From assembly GCF_900128445.1 (NCBI RefSeq), contig NZ_LT671417.1, positions 877,547 to 941,546 on the forward strand: a stretch of DNA of 64,000 nt, given 5' to 3'. This document shows, piece by piece, positions 18,095-26,513 of the stretch. The DNA comes from Thermophilibacter provencensis. GTDB lineage: Bacteria > Actinomycetota > Coriobacteriia > Coriobacteriales > Atopobiaceae. Every line of letters starts with the position of its first letter. Positions within the stretch are counted from its first letter, which is position 1. The position numbers and the translations under genes are program-made. A model generated the notes under the pieces. The model had not been told where the DNA came from. It did not search any database and saw only the letters and a list, made by a program, of their open reading frames with translations.

Positions 18095-18229
18095 ATGGCG
18101 GGCGAGGAAACGGAAGGGGAGCGCGGGACGGGCGGAAGGGCGCTCGCCGCGGCGGGCTGCGTCGCGGCGGCGGCCCTGCTGGTCGCGGCGGCGGTCGTCT
18201 GGGGGCCCGACCTGTGGGCGTTCTTCACG
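18095..18229 (+). pseudogene. 5' remnant of a membrane protein gene
   Basis: ATG at 18095 with a proper AGGAGG eight bases ahead opens MAGEETEGERGTGG, then a membrane helix (AAAGCVAAAALLVAAAVVWG) and DLWAFFTV. At about 18229 the sequence switches abruptly into the reverse complement of a response regulator. The 3' part of this gene is therefore missing, and downstream translation is antisense of the neighbour. Original function unknown. Confidence 0.6.
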
Positions 18230-18372
18230 GTCCGAAGGGCCTCCTGGAACGCGCGGAGCCCCGCGAGCCCATCCCTCTCGCCCCGCACCTCAAAGCCCGC
18301 GCTCGCGAGCAGCTGGACGAGCGCGTCCAGCACGTCGGGCTCGTCCTCGACGACGAGCACATGCTTCGCCAT
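18230..18372 (-). pseudogene. 5' remnant of an OmpR-type response regulator
   Basis: The frame from ATG 18372 reads MAKHVLVVEDEPDVLDALVQ and continues to EALRTV, 48 residues nearly identical to the intact regulator at 13891. It stops before the phosphoacceptor aspartate, where the sequence passes into an unrelated, oppositely oriented gene stump. Its GTTAGC-N5-GTTAGC site at 18420-18436 is intact. A deletion removed the rest of the regulator and probably a kinase gene. Confidence 0.85.
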
Positions 18373-18419
18373 AGATGCACCCCTGCCGGCATCACCCAAC
18401 GCAACGGTAGGCCAGATCC

Positions 18420-18436
18420 GTTAGCTTTTGGTTAGC
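18420..18436. promoter_or_regulatory. Direct repeat GTTAGC-N5-GTTAGC, OmpR-type site
   Basis: Hexamers at 18420 and 18431 are 11 bases apart, as at 14637-14653. It now precedes only a truncated regulator but could still bind the intact paralogue. Confidence 0.6.
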
Positions 18437-18468
18437 GGCCCGCATTTCGCACGGGCCGGCCCAAGGGC

Positions 18469-19965
18469 CTACTCCACGTTTACGGCAAGGGTGGGCGCTC
18501 GGAAGACGGCCCGCTCGCCGAGGGCGTAGGCAAGACGCACCAGGAGCCAGCACACGAGGACGAAGAGCGCAACCGGCGCCACCGGCATGCTGGCGAGAAA
18601 CACCAACGGCTCAACCGGGCTCGCGGCAATCGCGAGAACGGCGATGACGACGTTGAGGGCGAGCGCCCACGCCAGCGGCCTGGCGATGATAAGCACCGAC
18701 TCTGCCGTAAACATGCGCGAGGCCTGCCTGCGGTCGATGCCTGCCGCAAGGAGCTGGGACATCTCGCGCCGGCGCGCCGGAATCCTGCCGAGGACGCTCG
18801 CGAACACGTCCGCGATCCCAACGCAGGCGAGCACTCCGGCCAGCACGTCGACGAAGAGGCGAAGGCCGGCCCGCACGCTCGCGTCGCGCGCCGCCTCGGC
18901 GCGAAGGCTCAGCACCTCAACGTCGTCCCGCCCCGCGAAACGGCGGGCGAGCTCGTCGGCGACGCGCGCCTCGGACGCCGCCGAGTCGGTCAGGACGTTA
19001 TAGAACAGGTCGCCCGAGCCGACCTTGTAAGCGTCGCCGGTGGAGACGCCCGTCACGCCGTCGGTCGCAAGCAGCTCGTCTACAAGCGCCTGGTCGGGAC
19101 CCGCGGCCTCGGCGCCGTCCACGGTGACGCGGACGTCCCAGACGCCCGCGTAGCGATCAAAGTACGTCACCTGCGTCGAGAGGTGCGAGAGCGTCTCAAA
19201 GTTGAGGAGCGTCACAAAGGCGAGCACGGCCAGGGCGATCGACACGTTCGCGGTGCGCATGCCGCGGCGCCGGGCGCGCAGCGACGACGCCGCCAGCTGA
19301 AACTCGATGCCGAGGCCGCTCCCCATGATGCGGGCAAGGACGCCGGGCCGCTTGGCCGCGCGACAGTCGTCGTCGCCCTGCCGCATCGCCTGGACGATGC
19401 TCACACGCCCGATGCGTCGCGCCGGGAGCAGGGCGGAGACAAGGACGGTCGAGACGGCGACGGCGAGCCCGAGGACGACCGTCTGCGGCGCGATCTCGAC
19501 CACCGGGTCGTATGTGCGGCTCTGCGCGGTGGCAGACACCACGGCACTCACCAGCGCGAGCGCCAGCCCAAGGCCGACAAGCACGCCGGCGGCGGCCGCG
19601 GGAAGCGAGAGCGCGCAGCCCTCGGCGAGCAGCAGCCGCCTGACCTGACCGTCCTTGGCACCCATGCTCTTGAGAAGCCCGAGCTGCCTGATGCGCGCGC
19701 TCATGGAGACGTCGAAGGCGCTCTTGAGCATGAGAACAACGGCGACGGCCGCCAGCGCGATCACGAGGCCGAAGGCGATGGTCGACCCGGTAACGTCGGG
19801 GGCCTGGCCAAGCGCCGCCATGCGCACGAGGTAGTCGGTGACCATGAGGCTGCCCACGCCCACGATGAGCCCGAGCAGGACGGACGCCACAAACGAAAGC
19901 GAGGCGAGGGCGGCAACGGGCGCCCTGTTGTGGCTGATGTACGCCTCAAGGTAGGAGCGAAGCAC
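18469..19965 (-). CDS. FtsX-domain ABC permease, partner of the RelB-ABC fusion
   Basis: A 498-residue permease with an N-terminal helix, FtsX-like helix groups near 85-200 and 375-485, and an external region between about 225 and 370. It carries the cytoplasmic SARIRQLGLLKSMGA motif of BceB/FtsX permeases. It starts 3 bases after the fusion ATPase gene, so the two form one unit. Substrate is unknown; related systems resist cell-wall-active peptides. Confidence 0.85.
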   Translation of the reverse strand: MLRSYLEAYISHNRAPVAALASLSFVASVLLGLIVGVGSLMVTDYLVRMAALGQAPDVTGSTIAFGLVIALAAVAVVLMLKSAFDVSMSARIRQLGLLKSMGAKDGQVRRLLLAEGCALSLPAAAAGVLVGLGLALALVSAVVSATAQSRTYDPVVEIAPQTVVLGLAVAVSTVLVSALLPARRIGRVSIVQAMRQGDDDCRAAKRPGVLARIMGSGLGIEFQLAASSLRARRRGMRTANVSIALAVLAFVTLLNFETLSHLSTQVTYFDRYAGVWDVRVTVDGAEAAGPDQALVDELLATDGVTGVSTGDAYKVGSGDLFYNVLTDSAASEARVADELARRFAGRDDVEVLSLRAEAARDASVRAGLRLFVDVLAGVLACVGIADVFASVLGRIPARRREMSQLLAAGIDRRQASRMFTAESVLIIARPLAWALALNVVIAVLAIAASPVEPLVFLASMPVAPVALFVLVCWLLVRLAYALGERAVFRAPTLAVNVE

Positions 19966-19968
19966 TGC

Positions 19969-20859
19969 TCAGCCCTCCTCGACGACGCGGCCGTCCGAGA
20001 TGCGCACAACGCGGTCCGCCGCGGCGGCGACGCTCTCGTCGTGCGTTACCAGAACGACGGTGGTCCCAAAGCGGTCGCGCGCCCTGCCGAGCAGCTGCAC
20101 CACGCGCCCTCCGTTCGCACGGTCGAGGCTGCCCGTCGGTTCGTCCGCAAGCACCACGGCGGGCTTGGCCGCGAGCGCCCGGGCGATGGCGACGCGCTGC
20201 TGCTGCCCGCCCGACAGCTCGGAGGGGAGACTCTGCTCGCAATCGGCTATGTCGAGAAGGTCGAGCAGCTCCGCCACCTCGGAGGGGCCGGGCCTGGCTC
20301 CGTCGAAGCGCAGGGGCAGATCGATGTTGTCGCGCGCCGTGAGGAACGGAACGAGGTTGTGCGCCTGGTAGACGAGCCCGACGGTGTGCCGGCGGAAGAG
20401 CGCCAGCGCATCCGGCCCCAAGGTGGAGAGGTCCATGCCGTCAACCACGACGCGGCCCGCGGTGGGCGCGTCGACGCCGCCCAAGATGTGCAGGAGCGTG
20501 GACTTGCCCGATCCCGAGGCCCCCATGACGGCGACGAACTCCCCGCGGCGCACCGTGAGCGAGGCGCCGTCGAGCGCGCGGCGCTCGGCCGCCCCCTCGC
20601 CAAAGACGCGCGTCACGCCCTCGACGATGACCGCCGGGTCGGCGTGGTTGGCGCCCACGGCGAGCGACGGCACGGACGCCCGTGCTCCCGCCGCGCCGTC
20701 GAGCGAAACGTCGAAGGGGATGCGCCGCTCGCGGTTGACCTTCTTGGCGAAGAGCGTGAACGCCGTGGTCATGCTCATGCCGAGGTCTCGACAGACGCCC
20801 TCCATCGAGCGCTTGGTGTCCTGATCGAGCCGGAAGTTCACGAGGGTCGTATCAGCCAT
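19969..20859 (-). CDS. RelB/DinJ antitoxin-like domain fused to an ABC ATPase
   Basis: A 296-residue protein of two parts. Residues 1-54 (VNFRLDQDTKRSM, LGMSMTTAFTLFAKK, RERRIPFDVSLD) look like a complete ribbon-helix-helix DNA-binding module of RelB/DinJ antitoxins. After a 20-residue linker comes a standard ATPase: Walker A GASGSGKST at 113-121, signature LSGGQQQR and a Walker B aspartate in VVLADEPTGSLD. The start at 20859 is fixed by AAGGAGGTG 4 bases ahead. A perfect 17-bp palindrome sits just upstream. The ATPase may thus repress its own operon. No toxin gene is nearby. The fusion is directly visible; the regulatory role is inferred. Confidence 0.88.
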   Translation of the reverse strand: MADTTLVNFRLDQDTKRSMEGVCRDLGMSMTTAFTLFAKKVNRERRIPFDVSLDGAAGARASVPSLAVGANHADPAVIVEGVTRVFGEGAAERRALDGASLTVRRGEFVAVMGASGSGKSTLLHILGGVDAPTAGRVVVDGMDLSTLGPDALALFRRHTVGLVYQAHNLVPFLTARDNIDLPLRFDGARPGPSEVAELLDLLDIADCEQSLPSELSGGQQQRVAIARALAAKPAVVLADEPTGSLDRANGGRVVQLLGRARDRFGTTVVLVTHDESVAAAADRVVRISDGRVVEEG

Positions 20860-20871
20860 GCGGCACCTCCT

Positions 20872-20888
20872 TAAAGACAATGTCTTTA
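20872..20888. promoter_or_regulatory. Perfect 17-bp palindrome before the RelB-ABC fusion
   Basis: TAAAGACAATGTCTTTA has exact 8-bp arms around a single base. It abuts the ribosome binding site of the fusion gene, the classic place for a ribbon-helix-helix autorepressor operator. Its AT-richness stands out in this GC-rich region. Confidence 0.75.
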
Positions 20889-20936
20889 CATTTTCTGCTT
20901 AGCGAGGAGCCAGGTCAAGAAGGCGGTCGGCAAACG

Positions 20937-21150
20937 CTACGCCAGCCGGTCGCGCTCGGCGGCGAGCTCGTGGGCGAAGCGGCGGCAACCCCGCACGGCG
21001 AGCGCGGCGGCAGCGGCCGTCCACGCGACCGCGAGGGCGGCGAGCACGGGGGCCGGCGCCGCGGCGCCCGCGCCGCACGCGGCGCGCACCGCCTCGGCAG
21101 CGGGGCGCACCATGAGGCGGACGAGATCCTGCTCAGGTAGGGCGTGCGGC
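20937..21150 (-). pseudogene. 3' fragment of a probable ABC permease
   Basis: A minus-strand frame ends PEQDLVRLMVRPAAEAVRAA, a hydrophobic helix (VLAALAVAWTAAAAALAVRG) and CRRFAHELAAERDRLA. This looks like the last helix and tail of a membrane protein, perhaps an ABC permease, with no plausible start. It lies upstream of the RelB-ABC operon and may be debris from the same rearrangements. Assignment is weak. Confidence 0.35.
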
Positions 21151-21182
21151 CAGCTCGTCCACGCAAGAGGTCCAACCCCCGA

Positions 21183-21220
21183 GCGCCCGCGCCCCGGACG
21201 AACCGCCGGGGCGCGGGCGC
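21183..21220. terminator. Strong GC hairpin, 15-bp perfect arms
   Basis: Arms at 21183-21197 and 21206-21220 pair perfectly around an 8-base loop. No T run follows on either strand, so terminator function is only probable. Beyond this hairpin I see no gene between 21151 and 21507. Confidence 0.5.
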
Positions 21221-21507
21221 CCTCATGCCCGGCCGGCGGCCGGAGCGGCGGTCGGCCCGTCGCCGACCGGGTGGCGCCCTCGCCTCGCGGCCCCAAGGGC
21301 GCATGCAAAACCCCGCACAAACCTCCGCGCGGCTCCGGTTGGTGGGGGTTGCGGGCGCCCGGCGCCCTTTGCAGACGCCCTTGACCCCGCGACGCTCCGG
21401 CGCGGCTCCTCGGGGAGCAAAGCCGACGACGACGCGCGGCGTCGCCATTCGGCTTTGCCCGCAGGGGGCGAGACGCTGGGGCCGGAGGGCCCGGGAAGGG
21501 GACTGGC

Positions 21508-21939
21508 ATGGAGGAGATCATCAAGACGGGTGCGGTGACGGTCGGGTACGAGACCAGCTGGGGGGACCGCGTGAGGCTCGCGGTGTGCGCCGACCGCTAC
21601 GAGCGGGGCGGCGCGCTCGCCCTGCTCGCCCTCGACGCGACCGATCCGGGCGACGAGGACGAGTACCTGGAGCTCTGGTGCTCCCTCACCGTGAACCTCC
21701 CGGGCGACCCGGTCGCCTCGGCGTGGTGCGCGGGGGCGGGCCACGTGGTCCTGGACGCCAACAACGTCCCGGCGGTGCTCGTGGAGGCGCTCGTCGGCGC
21801 GGGCGTCGTCGAGCTCGCGGGCCGCTCGGTCCGCTCCGGCTTCTGCTCGTACCCCCTCGCCGGCGTCCCGCAGGACGTGCTCGAGAGGCTCCGCGGCTAC
21901 GAGGAGACCGTGCGGGCGCTCGCCTCCCGTGCGGGGTGA
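21508..21939 (+). CDS. DUF4313-like protein
   Basis: A 143-residue soluble protein. The blocks LTVNLPGDPV, VVLDANNVPAVLVEALVGAG and RSGFCSYPLAGV match what I recall of DUF4313, a family common on plasmids and ICEs of Gram-positive bacteria, with no known function. ATG follows GGGAAGGGGACTGGC. Its last 10 codons and terminator-like hairpin are duplicated at 29261-29375. Confidence 0.7.
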   Translation: MEEIIKTGAVTVGYETSWGDRVRLAVCADRYERGGALALLALDATDPGDEDEYLELWCSLTVNLPGDPVASAWCAGAGHVVLDANNVPAVLVEALVGAGVVELAGRSVRSGFCSYPLAGVPQDVLERLRGYEETVRALASRAG

Positions 21940-22016
21940 GGGAGCGGGCGTCCGCGGTATGATTGGCTGGTGGGAGGGGCCGTCCGTGGGGATTGATCGG
22001 TTGGGCGGCCCCTCCC
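21912..22016 (+). repeat. Duplicated 3' end plus conserved-loop hairpin, copy 3
   Basis: This stretch covers the last codons of the DUF4313 gene, a TATGAT box and a hairpin with 11-bp arms GGGAGGGGCCG/CGGCCCCTCCC around a loop containing CGTGGGGATTGATCGGTTGG. Almost the same sequence recurs at 29261-29375. The hairpin also resembles copies at 10188, 17931 and 47662. Confidence 0.8.
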
Positions 22017-22059
22017 GCATTGAGCGCGAGCGTCCCGGTCCGTGCCGCAAGCGAGGGTG

Positions 22060-23814
22060 CTACGCTATCTGCCAGCCCTCGGCTCGCTCCTGCTCCTCCC
22101 ACAGGCGCCGGTAGAGGTCGCAGCGGCCCATGAGCTCGCCGTGGGTCCCCTGGTCGACGACCCGCCCCCCGTCCATGACGACGATGCGGTCGGCGTCTCT
22201 GATGGAGCGGAGCCGGTGCGCGATGACCGCCACGGTGCGCCCCCGGACGAGCTCGGTGATGGCGGACTGCACCGCCACCTCGTTGAGGGCGTCGAGCGAG
22301 CTCGTCGCCTCGTCGAGCAGGACCACGGGCGCGTCCTTGAGCAGCGCCCGCGCGATGGAGACGCGCTGCCGCTCGCCGCCGGAGAGGGTCGACCCGCCCT
22401 CCCCCACGGGGGTGTCGAAGCCCTGGGGCAGCGCCTCGATGAAGTCGAGCGCCGCCGCGCGCCGGGCGGCCTCGCGCACCTCCTCGTCGGTAGCGTCGGC
22501 CCGGCCCATGCGGATGTTGTCCGCGACGGTGCCCTGGAAGAGGAACACGTCCTGGAACACGATCGCCATGCGGGCGAGCACCTCGTCCGGGTCGAGCCCC
22601 CGTTCGTCGGCGCCGCCGAGCAGCACGCGCCCCGCGTCCGGGTCCCAGAAGCGCGCCGCGAGCCGGCATACGGTGGACTTGCCCGATCCGGAGGGCCCCA
22701 CGAGCGCCGTGAGCCTCCCCTCCTCGAGGGGGAGCGTCGCCCCGCCCAGGGCGCGGGCCCCGCCGCCGTAGGAGAACGTCACGTCCTCGAGCTCGATCCC
22801 GCAGCCGCGGGGCTCGTCGCCGCCGGCGGACACGGGCAGCTCGCCCGCCTCCATGAGGGAGCGGATCCGACCGCCCGCCGCCTGCGCCCCGGACCAGTCC
22901 GCCAGGTAGTAGAAGAGCGTGACGATGGGCTCGTACACGTTGAGCGTCATGAGCAGGAAGGCGAGCAGCGCGAACGGGTCGACCGCGCCCGCCGCGGCGA
23001 GGGCGCCCCCGACGGCCATGACCAGCGCGGCGCCCGCCATGATGATCGCCCTCCCGGCGAGGGCGATCGGGCGCGCGGACGACTCCCTGGCGAGAGACGC
23101 GGCCCGCAGCTCCTCGAAGGTCTCCCTCAGGGCGTCGAACCGGGCGCCCGCGTACCCGAACGCGCGCAGCGTCGTTATGCCGCCGGCGTACTCGATCGAG
23201 CGGGCCGCGCTCTCCGTCTGCGCGCGGGAGAGGCGCGCGCTGCTGGCGCCGGCGCCCCTCATGCCCGCGAGCAGGAACGGCACGGCGAGCGGCACGGAGG
23301 CGAGCATGGCGGCCGTGAGGCGCCAGTCGAACGCCGCCAGCACGGCCGCGGCGACGATCAGGCGCACGGCGATCGTCGCCATCTGCGAGAGGATGTCCCA
23401 GCCGTAGTTCATGACCGACTCGAAGTCGCGCTGCAGGACGCTGACGACCTCGCCCGACCCGTGCTCCTGGAACCACCCCATGGGTAGCCGCCGGAGCCTC
23501 TCGCCCGCGGCGAGGCGGGCGTCGAGGGCGACGTCCGCCATCCCCGCGCAGGAGAGAACGTAGACCCTCCGCGACGTGAGGTAGGAGACGGCCGCCTGCG
23601 CCGCGAGCACCGCCGCGCACGCCCAGAGCGCGCCCGTGTCGAGCGCGGAGCCGGGGCGGATGACGGGCTGCATGACGATCCAGACCGCGGCCACCATCAC
23701 GCACGACGGCACGTTCGAGACGAGCGAGTCGAGCACGCGCCAGCCTATGATCCCCTTGAGCCGGCCCGGGCTGCCGAACGTGAGGTTCTCGATGCTCTTC
23801 CTGAGGTCAGCCAT
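22060..23814 (-). CDS. ABC transporter, fused membrane and ATPase domains (second subunit)
   Basis: A 584-residue half-transporter: six membrane helices in residues 1-310, then an ATPase with Walker [10 protein letters not shown], signature LSGGERQR and Walker B PVVLLDEATSSLD, and the H-loop histidine in IAHRL. It overlaps the preceding gene by 8 bases, giving a heterodimer. Exporter-fold pairs of this kind include drug pumps and the siderophore importers YbtPQ/IrtAB. The divergent TetR gene at 25932 suggests drug-inducible export here. Confidence 0.88.
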   Translation of the reverse strand: MADLRKSIENLTFGSPGRLKGIIGWRVLDSLVSNVPSCVMVAAVWIVMQPVIRPGSALDTGALWACAAVLAAQAAVSYLTSRRVYVLSCAGMADVALDARLAAGERLRRLPMGWFQEHGSGEVVSVLQRDFESVMNYGWDILSQMATIAVRLIVAAAVLAAFDWRLTAAMLASVPLAVPFLLAGMRGAGASSARLSRAQTESAARSIEYAGGITTLRAFGYAGARFDALRETFEELRAASLARESSARPIALAGRAIIMAGAALVMAVGGALAAAGAVDPFALLAFLLMTLNVYEPIVTLFYYLADWSGAQAAGGRIRSLMEAGELPVSAGGDEPRGCGIELEDVTFSYGGGARALGGATLPLEEGRLTALVGPSGSGKSTVCRLAARFWDPDAGRVLLGGADERGLDPDEVLARMAIVFQDVFLFQGTVADNIRMGRADATDEEVREAARRAAALDFIEALPQGFDTPVGEGGSTLSGGERQRVSIARALLKDAPVVLLDEATSSLDALNEVAVQSAITELVRGRTVAVIAHRLRSIRDADRIVVMDGGRVVDQGTHGELMGRCDLYRRLWEEQERAEGWQIA

Positions 23815-25759
23815 TGGTGCGCCCCCTTCCCGCCGCCTGCGGGCGGCCTCCCACCGACCAGCGCCCGCGGCGCTCGTCCGCCTCGACCATCTCCCGGTAC
23901 AGCGGGCACGTCAGCATGAGCTCCTCGTGGCTCCCGCGCCCCCTGACCCGGCCCCCGTCCATGACGATCAGCTGGTCCGCCCGCCGCACCGTCTTCAGCC
24001 TGTGGGCGACCACGATGACCGTCTTGCCGCGGGCGAGCCGCGCGATCGCCTCCTGGATGCGGGCCTCGCTCTCGGCGTCGGCGTAGGCGGTCGCCTCGTC
24101 GAGCACCACGATCGGGGCGTCGCGGAGCATGACGCGCGCGATGGCCACGCGCTGGCGCTCGCCGCCCGAGAGCGACGCCCCGCCCTCGCCGATGACCGTC
24201 TCGTATCCCCGGGGCAGCGCCTCGATCACGTCGTGGACCTGGGCGGCCTTCGCCGCCGCGACCACCTCGTCGTGCGTGGCGGAGCCGCCCATCCGGATGT
24301 TCTCCTCGACCGTCGCCGAGAGGATGAACGACTCCTGGAACACGAAGGAGCAGGCGCGGTAGAGCTCGTCGGAGGCGATGTCCCTCACGTCGACCCCTCC
24401 GATGAGGACCCTGCCCTCCTGGGGGTCCAGCAGCCGCAGCGCGAGCTCGGCGAGCGTCGACTTGCCGCCGCCGGACGGCCCGACGATCCCCGTGACCGTC
24501 CCCTGGGGGAAGTCCGCGGTCACGCGGTCGACGGCTGGCCTGTCGGCGCCGTCGTAGGAGAAGGACACCCCCTCGAACCTCACGTCGTGGGACGCGGGCA
24601 CCCTCGGGTCCGCGGGCTCCTCGACCTCCGGCGCGGCCAGCACCTCGTCCACGCGCGCCACGCTCGCGTTGATGGAGTTGAGGTCGACGGCCTTCACGAC
24701 CATCTGGAGCACCGGCTCCTTCATGCCGCCGCCCACGAGCGCGAAGAGGAGCGCCTTGGAGAGCAGGGACCCCGCCGGCTCGCCCGCCGCGGCGAGCGCG
24801 ACGAGCGCGGGGACGATGAGGAGCATCTGCGTGCCGATGACGGCGTACATGAGCCCCATGCCGCGCGCGTTGAACTCGGTGGCCCAGCGGACGTTCCCCG
24901 CGAACTCCCGGGCGTCCCGCTCGAAGCGCCCGAAGGCCGAGAGGCTGCGGTTGAACACCTTGACCACCGGCATCCCGTGCGCGTACTCCACCGCGGTCCC
25001 GGAGAAGGCCTCGGCGCTTCTCGCCATGGCGACCTGGCACGCGGTCCCCTCCGGCCTGCCGAGCGCGGCCCCGAGGAGCGCGAAGGACAGGACGACCGGC
25101 ACGGCCAGGAGCAGCGCGAGCCTCCAGTCTACGAGGAGCATGGCGGCGACCGCGACGAGCGGCGTGGCGACGGCCGTGACGGCGTCGGGCAGGCTGTGGG
25201 CGATGAACCCCTCGGCCCTCTCCACGTCGTCGACGACGACCTTCTTGAGCTCGCCCTGCCGCGTGTGGGAGAACCACGAGCTCGGGATGCGGGCGAGCTT
25301 CTCCATGAGCGCCATGCGCACCTCCAGGAGTATCTGGAAGGCCGCCCGGTGCGCCAGGGACGCCGACGCGTACGACAGAGCGCCGCCCGCGACGGCGGCG
25401 GCGAGCGTGGCGGCGGCGCAGCCCGCGACGAGCCGGGCGTCCATGGCCCTCGTGTCCCACCAGCACGCCACGAGCTCGCTCGCGAAGGCGTAGGTCGCGA
25501 GGTAGGGGACGATGCGGACGAGCGACGCCGCGACCGCCAGCGCGCATGACGCCGCGACGGCCGCGCGCTGCCCGCCCGCGATCTCGAGCAGCCGCGCGAG
25601 CCCCGACCTCCCGCGATTCCCGTCCGGCCCCGCGGCGACCGCCTGCGCGACGGTGCCCGAGGCGTCGACGGCCCCGGGGTCCTCGTAGTACGCGCGCTGC
25701 GCCTCGGAGAACACCTCCCTAAGCGCGGGCCTGAACCCCTTGCGCCCCCTCGTCCCCAT
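23807..25759 (-). CDS. ABC transporter, fused membrane and ATPase domains (first subunit)
   Basis: A 650-residue half-transporter with a roughly 65-residue soluble N-terminal extension, six membrane helices and an ATPase domain (Walker [30 protein letters not shown]). The ATAYADAESE variant after Walker B is seen in siderophore-type YbtP/Q-like exporter-fold proteins. It is transcribed divergently from the TetR gene and its start region contains inverted repeats that could be operators. Confidence 0.88.
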   Translation of the reverse strand: MGTRGRKGFRPALREVFSEAQRAYYEDPGAVDASGTVAQAVAAGPDGNRGRSGLARLLEIAGGQRAAVAASCALAVAASLVRIVPYLATYAFASELVACWWDTRAMDARLVAGCAAATLAAAVAGGALSYASASLAHRAAFQILLEVRMALMEKLARIPSSWFSHTRQGELKKVVVDDVERAEGFIAHSLPDAVTAVATPLVAVAAMLLVDWRLALLLAVPVVLSFALLGAALGRPEGTACQVAMARSAEAFSGTAVEYAHGMPVVKVFNRSLSAFGRFERDAREFAGNVRWATEFNARGMGLMYAVIGTQMLLIVPALVALAAAGEPAGSLLSKALLFALVGGGMKEPVLQMVVKAVDLNSINASVARVDEVLAAPEVEEPADPRVPASHDVRFEGVSFSYDGADRPAVDRVTADFPQGTVTGIVGPSGGGKSTLAELALRLLDPQEGRVLIGGVDVRDIASDELYRACSFVFQESFILSATVEENIRMGGSATHDEVVAAAKAAQVHDVIEALPRGYETVIGEGGASLSGGERQRVAIARVMLRDAPIVVLDEATAYADAESEARIQEAIARLARGKTVIVVAHRLKTVRRADQLIVMDGGRVRGRGSHEELMLTCPLYREMVEADERRGRWSVGGRPQAAGRGRTNG

Positions 25760-25931
25760 TCTGCCTCCCGTCTCTCTCGTCCATAAAATGACTGGACTGA
25801 CAAGTTCTGGTCATTTAGATGTTAGCCTTGGGATACTTGATTGGCAAGGGGCAAATGACCGTTTTTCGCTAAACTGGTCAGTATGATCAGACGGGGCAAC
25901 GCAACTGACGCGAGCGAAGGGTCGTGACGCC
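25760..25931. promoter_or_regulatory. Divergent control region between ABC pair and TetR
   Basis: AAATGAC and GTCATTT form a long-spaced dyad at about 25787-25817. Further TGGTCA/TGATCA half-sites lie near 25875-25890, overlapping a possible -10 box TATGAT (25882-25887) for the TetR gene. Probable binding region for the TetR protein, controlling both directions. Confidence 0.5.
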
Positions 25932-26513
25932 ATGCCTGCGATTTTCAGCGACCGGGACCGGGACGACATCTCCTCCCGCATGATCGAGGCGGGATGGGAG
26001 GCCGTGGGCAAGCGGGGCATCGGGCGCCTGCGCGTCGAGGACGTGACCCGCGCCGTCGGCGTGGCGAAGGGGACGTTCTACAGTTTCTTCCCCTCCAAGG
26101 AGGCCTTCGTCGCCGCCATGGTCGCCTCGAGCAGGCAGGACGCGATGGACGCCCTCGAGGCGATGCGGGGCAAGGGGGGCGGCCTCGGCCCCGAAGACAT
26201 GAGGCGCTGGCTCGACGCCATGTGGCACTCGGAGAAGAACATCTTCCGCCGCATCGGCATGGACGACTACGAGTGGCTCGTCGGGCGCGACCCGGGGTTC
26301 GACCGGTTCGACCCCGACGCCGACAGGCGCGTCATGGGCGAGGTGCTCGGCCACTTCGCCGGGGTTCGCGACGGATGCGACTGGCGCGTGGTCGCGAACC
26401 TGCAGAAGGGGCTCGCGCTCATGCTGCTCAATCGAAGCGGGCTCCACGAGGGCGCCATCGACGCGACGATCGACGCCATGATCGACGCCATGATCGCCGA
26501 GGTGTTCGGTTAG
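25932..26513 (+). CDS. TetR-family regulator of the ABC pair
   Basis: A 193-residue regulator with the N-terminal helix-turn-helix (GIGRLRVEDVTRAVGVAKGT followed by FYSFFPSKEAF). The C-terminal domain is helical and ends in an unusual AIDATIDAMIDAMIAEVF repeat. It is divergent from the two exporter-fold ABC genes and most likely represses them. The ATG follows GCGAAGGGTCGTGACGCC. Its last 86 bases overlap, antisense, the reading frame at 26428. Confidence 0.88.
   Translation: MPAIFSDRDRDDISSRMIEAGWEAVGKRGIGRLRVEDVTRAVGVAKGTFYSFFPSKEAFVAAMVASSRQDAMDALEAMRGKGGGLGPEDMRRWLDAMWHSEKNIFRRIGMDDYEWLVGRDPGFDRFDPDADRRVMGEVLGHFAGVRDGCDWRVVANLQKGLALMLLNRSGLHEGAIDATIDAMIDAMIAEVFG

Noticed and set aside
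20937-21524. 195-residue minus-strand protein upstream of the RelB-ABC gene
   Set aside because: Only the last 70 or so residues look protein-like; the rest crosses a strong hairpin and GC-rich noncoding sequence. Kept as a possible gene fragment.
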